From Firmicutes bacterium CAG:646 (GTDB taxonomy: Bacteria > Bacillota > Clostridia > Lachnospirales > Lachnospiraceae), in NCBI GenBank assembly GCA_000432335.1, contig HF995359.1, positions 1 to 38,215 on the forward strand: 38,215 bases of DNA, written 5' to 3'. Each line of letters starts with the position of its first letter. The first letter of the stretch is position 1. The position numbers were made by a program, and so were the translations under genes. The notes beneath the pieces are model-generated. The model was not told where the DNA came from. It did no database searches and was given only the letters and a program-made list of their open reading frames with translations. Shown here piece after piece: positions 24,214 to 33,676 of this stretch.

Positions 24214-24939
24214 TCAGATATGAATCTGATCTAATACCTGCCCGATTGGTTTCTGAATCAAAAGATCCGCATTCTTATCCTGAGGGGTGGCTCCTTTATT
24301 AATCAGAACCAGCGCCTCTCCCTGAAAATAATCCAAAAGTCCTGCTGCCGGATATACCGCCAGAGAAGTTCCTCCCACTATGATCATCTGTGCTCTGGCT
24401 ATCGTTCGTATCGCATCACGAATTGTATCCTGATCCAGCCCTTCCTCATAAAGCACCACATCCGGCTTAATCATACCGCCGCATGCACATCTGGGAATCC
24501 CCTGGCTCTCTAGAATATCCCGAGCGCTGTACGAATGATCATGACACTTCATACAATAATTCCTGTGCACCGATCCATGGAGTTCCATTACATGTTTGCT
24601 CCCTGCCATCTGGTGCAGCCCGTCAATATTCTGCGTAACCACACCGGTCAGCTTTCCCGCCTGCTCCAGCTGCGCCAGCTTTCGATGAGCGGCATTCGGT
24701 CTGGCATCCAGCGCCAGCATTTTATCCCGATAAAACCGATAAAATTCTTCCGGATGACGCATAAAAAATGTGTGACTTAAAATTGTTTCCGGCGGATACT
24801 CATACTTCTGATGATACAGACCATCAGCGCTCCGAAAATCTGGAATCCCGCTCTCCGTAGATACCCCCGCCCCTCCAAAAAACACGATTCTGTCATACCG
24901 ATCTGTTAATTCCTGAAGCTTCTCAATATCCTTCTCCAT
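24214..24939 (-). CDS. cobB: NAD-dependent protein deacylase (sirtuin)
   Basis: This 241-residue SIR2-family enzyme removes acyl groups from lysines using NAD. Motifs include GAGVSTESGIPDFR (23-36), TQNIDGLH (102-109), catalytic His121 in ELHGS, a zinc site (Cys129, Cys132, Cys151, Cys153) and GGTSLAVYPA (189-198). It lies between sortase B and DUF951, all on the minus strand. The start at 24939 follows AAAGGGTG. The gene symbol is given by family. Confidence 0.93.
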   Translation of the reverse strand: MEKDIEKLQELTDRYDRIVFFGGAGVSTESGIPDFRSADGLYHQKYEYPPETILSHTFFMRHPEEFYRFYRDKMLALDARPNAAHRKLAQLEQAGKLTGVVTQNIDGLHQMAGSKHVMELHGSVHRNYCMKCHDHSYSARDILESQGIPRCACGGMIKPDVVLYEEGLDQDTIRDAIRTIARAQMIIVGGTSLAVYPAAGLLDYFQGEALVLINKGATPQDKNADLLIQKPIGQVLDQIHI

Positions 24940-24960
24940 AACACGCCACCCTTTCCTTTT

Positions 24961-25773
24961 TTAATACGTGCCTACCCATCTCGCCTGTACCACAAACCTC
25001 ACCTGATCATTGGAAGTACAGGTGGAAAGAGTCACAATATAATCGTCCTTCGTCAGATTCTTAGCACCAAGATCTGTTTTGGATTTTTCCTGCATCTTGA
25101 TCAGATAATTACCAAATTCTTCACTATGATCACTAAAAAGCGTATATGTATCACTATTCACATCCGCATACTGCATAGAAAAAATCTCATAGCGATACTT
25201 GCCCTGCGGCGTGCAAATCCACAGATACTTACTGTCCTTATACTTTTCTTTCTCATAAAGCTGTTTCAGCTTTCCAAACATAGAACCATTCTTCATATTA
25301 TGCCCGTAAATAATCGTATTACAATCTGAAAAATCGCTGGCATTCGTATAATCTATAAAAATTGATCCGGCATAATTATCTGTTTTCTTAAAGGTTCGGT
25401 GAAGGTAAAAGTCATTATCCTCCCCCTGAACAATGGGGTAACTGATATCCTCCAGCGCCTCGATCTCCAGCCATCCGATCACATCAGGATTGATCTGCTG
25501 CAATTTTTCAAAATCCACCTGCGGAGGCTGAAAATCCGTCAGTTCCGGCGTGAGGACTTCGCCCTCCTCCGTCACTTTCTGCTCCTTTGCAATCAGAGGT
25601 TCTGTGGACTTCACTACCGTTTCATGCGCCACATCCTGATACTCGTCTACCCCCTCTTTATACCCCTGATAAATGGTAAAAAGCTGATAGGCAGAAAAGC
25701 AAAACACACATAACGCCATCAGAAATAAAACCTTCCAGAAAAATCCTCCGCCCTTTTTCTTATTCTTCGCCAT
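24961..25773 (-). CDS. srtB: Class B sortase
   Basis: This 270-residue membrane transpeptidase anchors proteins or builds pili on the cell wall. The N-terminal helix (11-31) is preceded by MAKNKKKGG, giving a type II topology. Catalytic His158 is in TIIYGHNM, Cys252 in TLSTCTS and the Arg probably at 259 in VRFVVQAR. The class B traits HRTFKKTDNYAGSIFID and YGHNMKNGSMF are clear. No LPxTG-type substrate gene is seen nearby, so it probably acts as a housekeeping sortase. Confidence 0.93.
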   Translation of the reverse strand: MAKNKKKGGGFFWKVLFLMALCVFCFSAYQLFTIYQGYKEGVDEYQDVAHETVVKSTEPLIAKEQKVTEEGEVLTPELTDFQPPQVDFEKLQQINPDVIGWLEIEALEDISYPIVQGEDNDFYLHRTFKKTDNYAGSIFIDYTNASDFSDCNTIIYGHNMKNGSMFGKLKQLYEKEKYKDSKYLWICTPQGKYRYEIFSMQYADVNSDTYTLFSDHSEEFGNYLIKMQEKSKTDLGAKNLTKDDYIVTLSTCTSNDQVRFVVQARWVGTY

Positions 25774-26122
25774 CGATACTCCCCTTTCCGCTATTTTATT
25801 TAAAATTATCCGGGCGATTGGGTATTTTAAATGAAATTTTCTCCAAAACTCCCGTCAAATTACAAATATGCCCAAAATTCCAATCCAAACTACATTTGAC
25901 AAAAAATCTATGTTTCATATTATACCACATGTTTCCTCGTATAAAAAGACTGCCATACCGGAATATTCAAAAGAATGCCCCCGGCGCCCTGGCGCTTCAT
26001 GTACTGGAAATTATGGACAGCCTGATAAAAAGTGCACACCAAGGGAAAATAGTTACAATAATACTAAAAACCCCCAGCAAGCACATATACTGCCGGGGGT
26101 TTTACATTATCTATAATAAGAA
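25774..26122. other. Intergenic region of about 350 bases
   Basis: It lies between the sortase gene and the tRNA. It contains the tRNA terminator (26066-26104) and AT-rich sequence that may hold the sortase promoter. I see no convincing gene; the short open frames here look random. Confidence 0.6.
26066..26104 (-). terminator. Terminator downstream of the initiator tRNA
   Basis: ACCCCCAGCA (26070-26079) pairs with TGCCGGGGGT (26091-26100), flanked by T-runs on the minus strand (five T) and a shorter one on the plus strand. Confidence 0.75.
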
Positions 26123-26196
26123 TTGCGGGAGCAGGATTTGAACCTGCGACCTTCGGGTTATGAGCCCGACGAGCTTCCAGACTGCTCCATCCCGCG
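26123..26196 (-). tRNA. Initiator tRNA-fMet (CAT)
   Basis: This 74-base sequence folds as a tRNA with anticodon loop CTCATAA. The C1-A72 mismatch at the acceptor end and three consecutive G-C pairs in the anticodon stem (TCGGG/CCCGA) identify the initiator rather than the elongator. The D-stem GAGC/GCTC and T-stem GCAGG/CCTGC are perfect. CCA is not encoded. A terminator lies 19 bases downstream. Confidence 0.95.
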
Positions 26197-26348
26197 TCGA
26201 TAATTATATTATAGTCCTCTTTTTCTGATTTGTCAAATTTTCTTTTCTTCCATTTTCGACATTTTTGCAAGCGGACACTGCATGGCTGAACTATTACACA
26301 TTTTTTCTTAAGATTTCTCATGGATTTTTTTAATTTTTTCTACGTTTC

Positions 26349-26377
26349 TTGCGCCTGCTCTTCTCTTGTGTTACACT
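26349..26377 (+). promoter_or_regulatory. Promoter of the PTS-like membrane protein gene
   Basis: TTGCGC (26349-26354), a 17-base spacer and TACACT (26372-26377) lie 50 bases before the ATG at 26428. GAGGGAGG is the ribosome site. Confidence 0.5.
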
Positions 26378-26427
26378 CGTTTCAGACTTGGGAAACCAAA
26401 TCTACTATTTTGAGGGAGGAAATCATA

Positions 26428-27486
26428 ATGATAAAAAAATATCTTCACCGTGTTTTTATCGACGGTCTCAGCGGCATGGCCATGGGACTTTTTGCAACGC
26501 TGATCGTAGGTACGATCATTCAGCAAATCGGAACGCTCATCGGGGGGCAGATCGGTGACCTGATCTTTCTTGTGGGAAAGGTTGCGGCGGCGGCCACCTG
26601 CGCCGGCATCGGTGTGGGTGTCGCTCACAAGTTTCAGGAAAGCTCTCTGGTAGTGCTTTCTGCGGCCACCTGCGGTATGATTGGCGGCTACGCCTCGAAG
26701 CTGTTGGCTGGAACTGTATTTTCTGATGGTTCTATTATACTGGCTGGTCCTGGAGAACCTCTGGGCGCCTTTATCGCAGCTTATGTGGGAATTGAAGTCG
26801 GTCATCTGATCGCCGGCAAAACAAAGATCGACATCCTGCTTACGCCTCTGGTAACCATTGGAACTGGATCCGCAGTGGGAATCCTGGTAGGACCGCCCAT
26901 CTCCTCTTTTATGACCTGGCTGGGAAGCCTGATCAACTGGGGAACGGAACAGCAGCCTTTCCTTATGGGAATCGTGGTAGCCGTCCTGATGGGAATGATC
27001 CTCACACTGCCTATCAGTTCTGCCGCCCTTGGCGTAATCCTGAATCTCTCCGGTCTTGCCGCTGGAGCTGCCACCGTGGGCTGCTGCTGCAATATGATTG
27101 GATTTGCCGTAGCAAGCTATCGGGAAAATAAACTGGGCGGACTTCTGGCTCAGGGAATCGGAACTTCCATGCTTCAGGTACCCAACATTATGAGAAAGCC
27201 TGTCATCTGGCTCCCTGCCATCCTGTCCAGCGCTATCTTAGGACCTGTTTCCACCATGCTGTTCCACATGACCAGCAACGCTACGGGCTCCGGTATGGGA
27301 ACCGCCGGTTTTGTCGGTCAGATCATGACATGGCAGGTGATGACCGCCACCGAATCTCCGGTAGCTGTTATGATCAAAATCATTCTGATCCAGTTCCTCC
27401 TTCCGGGACTTCTCGCGCTGGGAATCTCTGAATTTATGAGAAAACACAACTTCATCAAAACAGGAGATATGAAATTGGACATCTAA
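26428..27486 (+). CDS. PTS EIIC-like membrane protein (PfoR family)
   Basis: This 352-residue polytopic protein has about ten Gly- and Ala-rich membrane segments, matching the PTS_EIIC_2 family that includes PfoR of Clostridium perfringens. The frame is open from 26320, but the ATG at 26428 follows GGGAGGAAATCATA. It has no EIIA or EIIB domain and none is encoded nearby, so it may be a transporter or sensor rather than a full PTS. The unusual CCCNMIGFA segment lies in a membrane loop. The metallophosphoesterase gene follows after 28 bases and may be co-transcribed. Confidence 0.87.
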   Translation: MIKKYLHRVFIDGLSGMAMGLFATLIVGTIIQQIGTLIGGQIGDLIFLVGKVAAAATCAGIGVGVAHKFQESSLVVLSAATCGMIGGYASKLLAGTVFSDGSIILAGPGEPLGAFIAAYVGIEVGHLIAGKTKIDILLTPLVTIGTGSAVGILVGPPISSFMTWLGSLINWGTEQQPFLMGIVVAVLMGMILTLPISSAALGVILNLSGLAAGAATVGCCCNMIGFAVASYRENKLGGLLAQGIGTSMLQVPNIMRKPVIWLPAILSSAILGPVSTMLFHMTSNATGSGMGTAGFVGQIMTWQVMTATESPVAVMIKIILIQFLLPGLLALGISEFMRKHNFIKTGDMKLDI

Positions 27487-27514
27487 GAAACACATTTACA
27501 GAAAGGGGATTTGT

Positions 27515-28711
27515 ATGATTTTATTTCTTGTAATTCCCATTTATATCCTTTTGAACCTTTACATCCTGCACCGTGTCCACAAATGGCTGACCGCCTGCTC
27601 CAGAATTTTTCATTCTAAATGGTTTGTCATTCCCTATATCACGATCTATACCCTGCTGGCGCTTTCTCTGCTGTTCGCCTTCCTGCTTCCCACTTCCGGG
27701 TTTCAGGTCTTTGTCAAACGGGTGAGCAATTACTGGCTGGGAAGTTTTCTGTACATCCTGCTCTTCGTGATGATTACAGATATCCTGCGAATTATCCTGA
27801 AACGTATCCCCGGAAAACTGCACGATTTTCTGTTTTCCAAGCTGGGATATGTCTTTGTGGGAATTTTATTGACCTCTCTGGTGGCTGGATTGAGTGTTTA
27901 CGGTTCCCTTCACGCCAAGGTAGTGCAGGTAAATCCTTACGAGGTGACGATTGAAAAATCCTGCGCCGGACGGGAGGAGCTTAAAGTTGTCCTTCTGGCT
28001 GATCTTCATCTGGGATATAATTATGGAAAACGGGAAATTTCCCGGGTAGTAGAAAAGGTAAATGAGCAAAAAGCAGATCTGATTCTTCTGGCGGGGGATA
28101 TTTTTGATAACGAATACGAAGCGGTACAGCAGCCGGACATGATTGCTCAGGAATTGGCGCAGATGAAAAGCACTTACGGAACCTACGGGGTATTCGGTAA
28201 TCATGATGTGACAGAGAGACTATTAGGAGGATTTTCTGTTCCTTCTGATAAAAATGACCTTCGGGACAGCCGCTTTGAAGAATTTGCAAAAAAAGCAAAA
28301 ATCACGATTCTGGATGACGAAGTTGTTTCCATTGACGACGCCTTTTATCTTGTAGGACGTATGGACGCCTCCAAACCGGGAGACGGTACAAAAAATCGTA
28401 TGTCTCCGGAAGAAATTCTGGATGGTCTGGACAAAACAAAACCGATTCTTGTCATGGAGCATCAGCCAAAACAACTGCAGGAATTAGCGGATGCGGGAGC
28501 AGATATGCAATTATCCGGTCACACCCATGACGGTCAGATTTTCCCAGGCAACCTTCTCATTGATCTTTTCTGGGAAAATGCCAGCGGTTATCTGCAAAAA
28601 GACCAACTGCACAGCGTCGTCACCTCTGGTGTGGGCGTATGGGGACCCGCCATGCGGGTGGGGACAGACAGTGAAATCTGTCCCATCACTATCCATTTCC
28701 AGAATCCTTAA
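27515..28711 (+). CDS. Membrane-anchored metallophosphoesterase (YkuE/YaeI type)
   Basis: This 398-residue protein has four N-terminal membrane helices (about 1-20, 38-60, 76-95, 110-130) followed by a calcineurin-like phosphoesterase. Metal-site motifs: LADLHLG (161-167, Asp163, His165), LAGDIFDN (192-199), GNHD (228-231), MEHQP and LSGHTHDGQ. Related enzymes act on nucleotides or UDP-diacylglucosamine-like lipids. GAAAGGGG precedes the ATG. Its stop overlaps the convergent ABC permease gene by four bases. Confidence 0.9.
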   Translation: MILFLVIPIYILLNLYILHRVHKWLTACSRIFHSKWFVIPYITIYTLLALSLLFAFLLPTSGFQVFVKRVSNYWLGSFLYILLFVMITDILRIILKRIPGKLHDFLFSKLGYVFVGILLTSLVAGLSVYGSLHAKVVQVNPYEVTIEKSCAGREELKVVLLADLHLGYNYGKREISRVVEKVNEQKADLILLAGDIFDNEYEAVQQPDMIAQELAQMKSTYGTYGVFGNHDVTERLLGGFSVPSDKNDLRDSRFEEFAKKAKITILDDEVVSIDDAFYLVGRMDASKPGDGTKNRMSPEEILDGLDKTKPILVMEHQPKQLQELADAGADMQLSGHTHDGQIFPGNLLIDLFWENASGYLQKDQLHSVVTSGVGVWGPAMRVGTDSEICPITIHFQNP

Positions 28712-30279
28712 GACCGAAGCTTAAAAGTACGGGGTGCAAACCGATACACCAGCACACAGGCAACAACCGAATAGAGGAAACAAAATAAAATACACGCGGC
28801 GCCAAATACCAGCGCGGGCATCTTCACCTGCATCATCCAAAAGCAGACCAAATAAGTGCCCCACATCACAATCTGGTAGGTGCCGCTTTTTATTTCCGTC
28901 CCTGCATTATACGGCTGCAAAAGATAGTAAACCGTCAGATAATGAACAGAAAAGAACAGGCTCATACACAGAATGGAAATAAAGATCACTGCATAATTTA
29001 CAGGATTTTCTGTTCCTCCGGAAACCAAAAGAAGAATACAAAGCCCTGTCCCGATCACTGCTGCCGGAACAGCATTAATTTTCATGATCTCCCGCAGCCG
29101 TATCTTAAAAAGTTTCAATACAAAATCCGGTTTTTTATAAAAAGAATACGTCAGCAGACTATGGTCACAGTTCATAAAAAGCGCGCTGGTAAATCCCGTT
29201 CCCCGGTTGATCATATACATGATAAAGACAAAATACGGGAGCCAGTTTAAAATTAATTCATTTATTTTTGTTTTTATTTCTGGAACAAGTGTCAGTCCCA
29301 GCACACCACCTGCGATCAAAAACACACATACATACGTAATTTTCTTTGTGGCATTCCACAAAATCTTCTGATGCCTTTTGACAAACAATTCATTGAGATA
29401 CTCAAATCCTGTCCGCTCACTGGTGATACTGGTATCTGCGGAAATCATTTTTTTATTGGATTCTTTCACGATCTGCGCCGCTGTATCCATCTGCGTATTC
29501 AACTGTGCCAGCAATTCCTGATTGATCGCCCGATACTCCTTAAACTTCAGAACCTTCCATCCTCCCCAAATTCCTGCCGGTATGCAGAGCATCCATAGAA
29601 GGATCGACCAACTTCCCGGTATCACAATTTTTACTGCTGGAAGACCATAAGCTCCTGCTAGAAGCAATCCAATGGTAAGCCACTGATACTTGTTTAATTT
29701 ATTTTCATTATAAGCAAATCCTCTCCGCTCATAATCCCACAGGGAATACGCCGACATCGCCAGCTTCATACCCGCAACACAAAACGGTAATACCATACAC
29801 AGCCACAGGGGTACTCCAAACCCTGTTTCGAACAGAAGCGTAAAGGGTAAAAATCCTACGATTACCTTCAAAATACTATATCCATAGTTCACCAGCGTAT
29901 ACTCTCTCGCATCCATTCGCATCAAAATCATAGCATAATACTTATCCCGGGTGGGGTAAAACAGATGCGTGTTGGCAAATGCCCCGATTATAGTAAGCAG
30001 CAACAGGATATGCAAAAACACCTGATCTGGAGAGCCCTGTTCATATAAAACTCCGATTCCGCACACCATAGTAAGAAAATACAGAAACTTACCTAAAAAT
30101 ATGGAAATGATCTCCCAAACCACCGACAGCACATTGGCAAATATTTTCGGCGCCCGCATCCGATACAAAGCCTCCGGCAAAAGCTTTTTTACCAACGGAA
30201 TCTGCTTCAGAGAATAGAGTATACTATTCACCCGATATGTATTTTTCAAGGAAAATGAAATTCTCAGTGTTTTATTCAT
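28708..30279 (-). CDS. ABC transporter permease
   Basis: This 523-residue polytopic protein has about ten to twelve membrane helices and a soluble segment around residues 225-300. The start overlaps the ATPase stop by eight bases, giving a coupled ATPase-permease pair. The size and single-subunit layout fit exporters of peptides, bacteriocins or lipids. No substrate can be assigned. Because the partner ATPase is frameshifted, this permease may lack its motor. Confidence 0.8.
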   Translation of the reverse strand: MNKTLRISFSLKNTYRVNSILYSLKQIPLVKKLLPEALYRMRAPKIFANVLSVVWEIISIFLGKFLYFLTMVCGIGVLYEQGSPDQVFLHILLLLTIIGAFANTHLFYPTRDKYYAMILMRMDAREYTLVNYGYSILKVIVGFLPFTLLFETGFGVPLWLCMVLPFCVAGMKLAMSAYSLWDYERRGFAYNENKLNKYQWLTIGLLLAGAYGLPAVKIVIPGSWSILLWMLCIPAGIWGGWKVLKFKEYRAINQELLAQLNTQMDTAAQIVKESNKKMISADTSITSERTGFEYLNELFVKRHQKILWNATKKITYVCVFLIAGGVLGLTLVPEIKTKINELILNWLPYFVFIMYMINRGTGFTSALFMNCDHSLLTYSFYKKPDFVLKLFKIRLREIMKINAVPAAVIGTGLCILLLVSGGTENPVNYAVIFISILCMSLFFSVHYLTVYYLLQPYNAGTEIKSGTYQIVMWGTYLVCFWMMQVKMPALVFGAACILFCFLYSVVACVLVYRFAPRTFKLRS

Positions 30280-30978
30280 TTTCTTCCCCCCTCAAAGCTG
30301 CGATAATTTTATCCTTAAATTCCAGACTATCCAGATTGGCCTTTTCCACCACCTCTAACTCCCCGTGGTGAAGCAGAACAATCTCGTCACAAAGATCCAA
30401 AGCCAGATCCATAAGATGGGTAGAAAAAATTGTTATCCGCCCGCTTTTCAAAGAACGAAGCAACTGTTTCATTTCCTCCGCCACCACCACATCCAGCGAA
30501 GTAAGAGGCTCATCCAAAAGAAGCACATTCGGCTGGGCAATTATATTTACCAGCATCTGCATCTTATTCTTCATGCCATGAGAATAATCTTTCAAAAGTT
30601 TGTCCCGATCTTCCCTGGCTATGCTCATATAGCTGAAATACTCATCAGCGGACTTGGGATCTTTTATTTCCTTTCCGTTGATATCCATAAAAAACTTCAA
30701 AAACTCCCTGCCGGTCAGAAATTCAGGAACCACCGGCGTCGACAGCACATACCCGATATCCTCTGCTTTCGTCTGGCGGCGAACGCCATTTTCTTCCAGA
30801 AAACACTGCCCTCCATCTGCTTTGATATCCCTGTTGATACAATTAAAAAGCGTTGTCTTTCCCGCTCCATTTCGTCCTAAAAGACCATAGATTTTTCCTT
30901 CCTCAAAGGAAAAATCTATATCCGCAGAACTTCCTTCTTTTCAAAACTTTTACTCAAATGCTCGATGATAAACTTCAT
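30272..30978 (-). pseudogene. ABC transporter ATP-binding protein with a one-base frameshift
   Basis: The ATG at 30978 (after AAGGAG) starts MKFIIEHLSKSFEKKEVL, then meets a TAG. The next frame continues without loss: DIDFSFEEGKIYGLLGRNGAGKTTLFN. One missing base near 30925 would rejoin them into a 235-residue ATPase. Walker A (GRNGAGKTT), signature (YSHGM), Walker B (VLLLDEP) and switch His (STHLM) are all intact. The frame after the shift has only a GTG at 30748 as a late start, which would lose Walker A. It is therefore a pseudogene, a sequencing error or programmed slippage. Confidence 0.85.
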
Positions 30979-31121
30979 ATGGCTCTCCTTACTCCTCTGA
31001 AAATTCATTATATAGCTCCATTATATGGTATTGTCAGAAAAAGTCACGTAAAATCTCCATTATTAAGTTGAAAGATGCCTAACGAATTGTTTCGTGCTGC
31101 GCACTTCCACAATTCTGGCAT

Positions 31122-31171
31122 TAAAAAACGCTGTCCCCTCCAACATACAAATGCTGAAAGGCAACAGCGTT
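31122..31171 (-). terminator. Terminator downstream of ddh
   Basis: AACGCTGT (31128-31135) pairs with ACAGCGTT (31164-31171). On the minus strand the hairpin is followed by six T. It lies just after the ddh stop. Confidence 0.75.
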
Positions 31172-31176
31172 CTTTC

Positions 31177-32166
31177 TTATAACAAATGTGCTCTCTGTTC
31201 TTCCGGTGTCATCGGACTGAGATAAGACGGAGCTACATCAAAAACGGTCTTGCAGCCCACAATCCCTTCTTCACGCATCCGTTTCACTGCTCTCGCATAT
31301 GCAACCAACACACTGGAGGTAAATTCCGGATTAGACTCTAACTTCAGAGAATACTCGATCATCTGATGCGTTTTTTCTCCTTCTCCCGTCATGCCGCTGC
31401 GCATAACAAATCCCCCGTGAGGCATTTTATTATGAACCGCATCGAATTCTTCCTCTGTAATGAAATGCACCGTGGTATCATACTCATCAAAATAATTTTT
31501 CATTGTCTTGATAGATTCTTCTATTTTTTTCCGATCTGCTCCCTCTTCCGGAACCACATAACACTCCCTGGTATGTTTCTGACGTGTCGTCAGTTCTGGC
31601 TGCGCACCGGAGCGAACCTGTTCCATAGCTTCTTCCACTGGAACCGTATACTGGATTCCTCTTTTTACACCCTCAATCCGGCGAATTGCATCGGAATGTC
31701 CCTGGCTGACGCCTTTTCCCCAGAAGGTATACGTTTTTCCCTGAGGCAGGATTGCCTCTGCATAAATGCGATTCAGGGAGAACAGACCTGGATCCCAGCC
31801 CACGGAGATCAACCCCAGATGTTTGTTTTCTTTGCAGGAAGCATCTACTGCTGCAAAATGCTGAGGAATCTTTGCGTGTGTATCGAAACTGTCGATCACA
31901 TTAAAATACTTTGCCAATTCCGGTGTCTGCTTCGGTAAATCTGTAGCGCTTCCTCCACAGATGATCATCACATCAATCTGATCCTGCATGGATTCTGCTT
32001 CATCCATTCCGTAAACTTTTACTCCCGGAGTTGCCAACTTTACAGTCTCAGGCGCACGGCGGGTAAATACGCCTGCCAATTCCATATCTGCATTCTGCTG
32101 AACAGCCAGTTCCACGCCTTTGCCCAGATTGCCATAACCAGCAATACCAATTCTGATTTTTTCCAT
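31177..32166 (-). CDS. ddh: meso-diaminopimelate D-dehydrogenase
   Basis: This 329-residue NADP enzyme makes meso-diaminopimelate directly from tetrahydrodipicolinate, for lysine and peptidoglycan. The N-terminal Rossmann motif GIAGYGNLGKGVE, then ICGGSATDLPKQ, DSFDTHAKIPQH and SVGWDPGLFSLNR are family signatures. The frame opens at 32229, but the ATG at 32166 gives the normal length and start (MEKIRIGIAGYG). A promoter precedes it, so it is a single-gene unit between the ABC genes and gntR. Confidence 0.96.
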   Translation of the reverse strand: MEKIRIGIAGYGNLGKGVELAVQQNADMELAGVFTRRAPETVKLATPGVKVYGMDEAESMQDQIDVMIICGGSATDLPKQTPELAKYFNVIDSFDTHAKIPQHFAAVDASCKENKHLGLISVGWDPGLFSLNRIYAEAILPQGKTYTFWGKGVSQGHSDAIRRIEGVKRGIQYTVPVEEAMEQVRSGAQPELTTRQKHTRECYVVPEEGADRKKIEESIKTMKNYFDEYDTTVHFITEEEFDAVHNKMPHGGFVMRSGMTGEGEKTHQMIEYSLKLESNPEFTSSVLVAYARAVKRMREEGIVGCKTVFDVAPSYLSPMTPEEQRAHLL

Positions 32167-32197
32167 TCTGAATTCCTCCTTCTGCTTTTTCCTTAAC

Positions 32198-32226
32198 ATC
32201 CTAACATATTTTTTTTCTGTTTTCAA
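32198..32226 (-). promoter_or_regulatory. Promoter of ddh
   Basis: On the minus strand TTGAAA (32226-32221), a 17-base spacer and TAGGAT (32203-32198). Confidence 0.5.
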
Positions 32227-32247
32227 CACTCTAATGTGGCAAATTAT

Positions 32248-32961
32248 TTATATCGTAACCGTCTGCAGCTGCGTAAGTCTTTGATCGATCCAGTTATAAT
32301 GCTCTTCTATGGCAGCCAGCCCCTCTTCCCTCTGTCCTTCCAACAGACAATGATAAATTCTGTTGTGTATCGCATCCCACCACGCTTCATGTTCTCTGGT
32401 GGTATTTTCCAGGATAATAGAAATCTCTTCCCGACTCACATGCGACAAAGCGTCCATCAGCATTCGCAACAGACAATTTCCGGAAGTTTCAATTAACATT
32501 TTGTGAAAATCATGATCCGCCCGCACCATAGACTGGTAATCACTCTTCTGGATTCTTCCCATAATTTCCCGAAATTTTTCTTTTTCCTCTTCTTTCAAGT
32601 TTCCCACTGCCAGATCAAACGCCTGTGCCTCCATCGCCCTCCGAAGCTGACTGACCTCCAGATAATTACTTTCTTTCATAAAAATCAGCATAGAAAATAC
32701 GCTGCCAAGACTTCTTCCCATGTGATTCACAAGAAAATTGCCCTTTCCCTGACGGCTTTCAATAAGCCCCATGTGCTCCATAGTGCGAAGCGCCTCCCGA
32801 ATAGAATTTCGGCTAAGTCCCAGCCGCTCCATCATTTCCCGTTCTGACGGAAGTTTTCTTCCAAACTCAAGTTTTCCCTCTTTTACCAGTAACTTAATAT
32901 ACTCGATCACCTGATAGTATACCCGTTCCTGAAAATTTTCTTTATAATTTACAGAATCCAT
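32248..32961 (-). CDS. FadR-type GntR regulator
   Basis: In this 237-residue protein the N-terminal winged helix includes KLPSEREMMERLGLSRNSIREALRTMEHMGLIESRQGKGNF (about 36-76). The C-terminal FCD domain (about 100-230) includes the likely metal or ligand residues of RADHDFHKMLIETSGN and the later His motifs. It is the last gene of the lrgA-lrgB-gntR run. The TGGTnnnACCA-type operator at the promoter of that run fits autoregulation. FCD regulators usually sense small organic acids. For LrgAB-like pyruvate transporters this would be pyruvate or lactate, which is inference. Confidence 0.9.
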   Translation of the reverse strand: MDSVNYKENFQERVYYQVIEYIKLLVKEGKLEFGRKLPSEREMMERLGLSRNSIREALRTMEHMGLIESRQGKGNFLVNHMGRSLGSVFSMLIFMKESNYLEVSQLRRAMEAQAFDLAVGNLKEEEKEKFREIMGRIQKSDYQSMVRADHDFHKMLIETSGNCLLRMLMDALSHVSREEISIILENTTREHEAWWDAIHNRIYHCLLEGQREEGLAAIEEHYNWIDQRLTQLQTVTI

Positions 32962-32980
32962 TTCCTGCTATCTCCCTTTC

Positions 32981-33676
32981 CTATCCAATAAACCCTGAGA
33001 ACAGAGACGCTCCCACCACGGTCAAAAGACCTGCCACTGCAATGGCAAGACTGCTCATAGCTCCCTCAATCTGTCCCAATTCCATAGCTTTTGCGGTTCC
33101 TATCGCATGAGAAGAAGTTCCCAAAGCCACTCCCCGGGCTATTGGCTCCTGAATAGCAAAAACCTTGAATACCATCTCGGCCAGCACATTTCCCAAAATT
33201 CCGGTGATTACGATCACTGCCACCGTAATAGTCACAATACCGCCCAATTCTTCTGATACGCCCATACCGATAGCCGTAGTAATGGATTTTGGAAGAAGCG
33301 TCACATACTGCTCATGGGTCAGGTCAAACAGAATCGCTAAAGCCAATACCCCTGCTAGGCTTGCCAGCACACCGGAAAAAATTCCTGCCGCCAAAGCCTT
33401 AAAATTTTTCTTTAAAAGCGAGATCTGCTCATATAAGGGCACCGCCAGGCATACCGTAGCCGGAGTCAGCAGATAGCTGAGATATTTGCCTCCCTCATTA
33501 TACTTTTCATAATCCACATCGAAAATCAAAAGAATGCCCATAACACAGATCACACCAATCAAAAGCGGATTAAAAATAGCCATCTTAAATCTCTTTTTTA
33601 AAATCAGTCCCACTTCATATCCTGCCAGACTGATCAACGCTCCGAAAAATACGGAATCAGTCAAAAATTCCTTCAT
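32981..33676 (-). CDS. lrgB: LrgB/CidB family membrane protein
   Basis: This 231-residue protein has about six to seven membrane helices and the LrgB core (LLTPATVCLAVPLYEQ, LLPKSITTAIGMGVSEELGG, GTSSHAIGTAKAMELG). LrgB works with LrgA; the pair has been linked to murein hydrolase control and, more recently, to pyruvate uptake. The frame opens at 33784, but the ATG at 33676 follows GAGGGAG and overlaps the lrgA stop by four bases (ATGA). Confidence 0.93.
   Translation of the reverse strand: MKEFLTDSVFFGALISLAGYEVGLILKKRFKMAIFNPLLIGVICVMGILLIFDVDYEKYNEGGKYLSYLLTPATVCLAVPLYEQISLLKKNFKALAAGIFSGVLASLAGVLALAILFDLTHEQYVTLLPKSITTAIGMGVSEELGGIVTITVAVIVITGILGNVLAEMVFKVFAIQEPIARGVALGTSSHAIGTAKAMELGQIEGAMSSLAIAVAGLLTVVGASLFSGFIG

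Noticed and set aside
28708..28711. The four-base overlap of convergent stops between the metallophosphoesterase and permease genes as a regulatory feature
   Set aside because: Short convergent overlaps are common in compact genomes, and nothing else marks the site.
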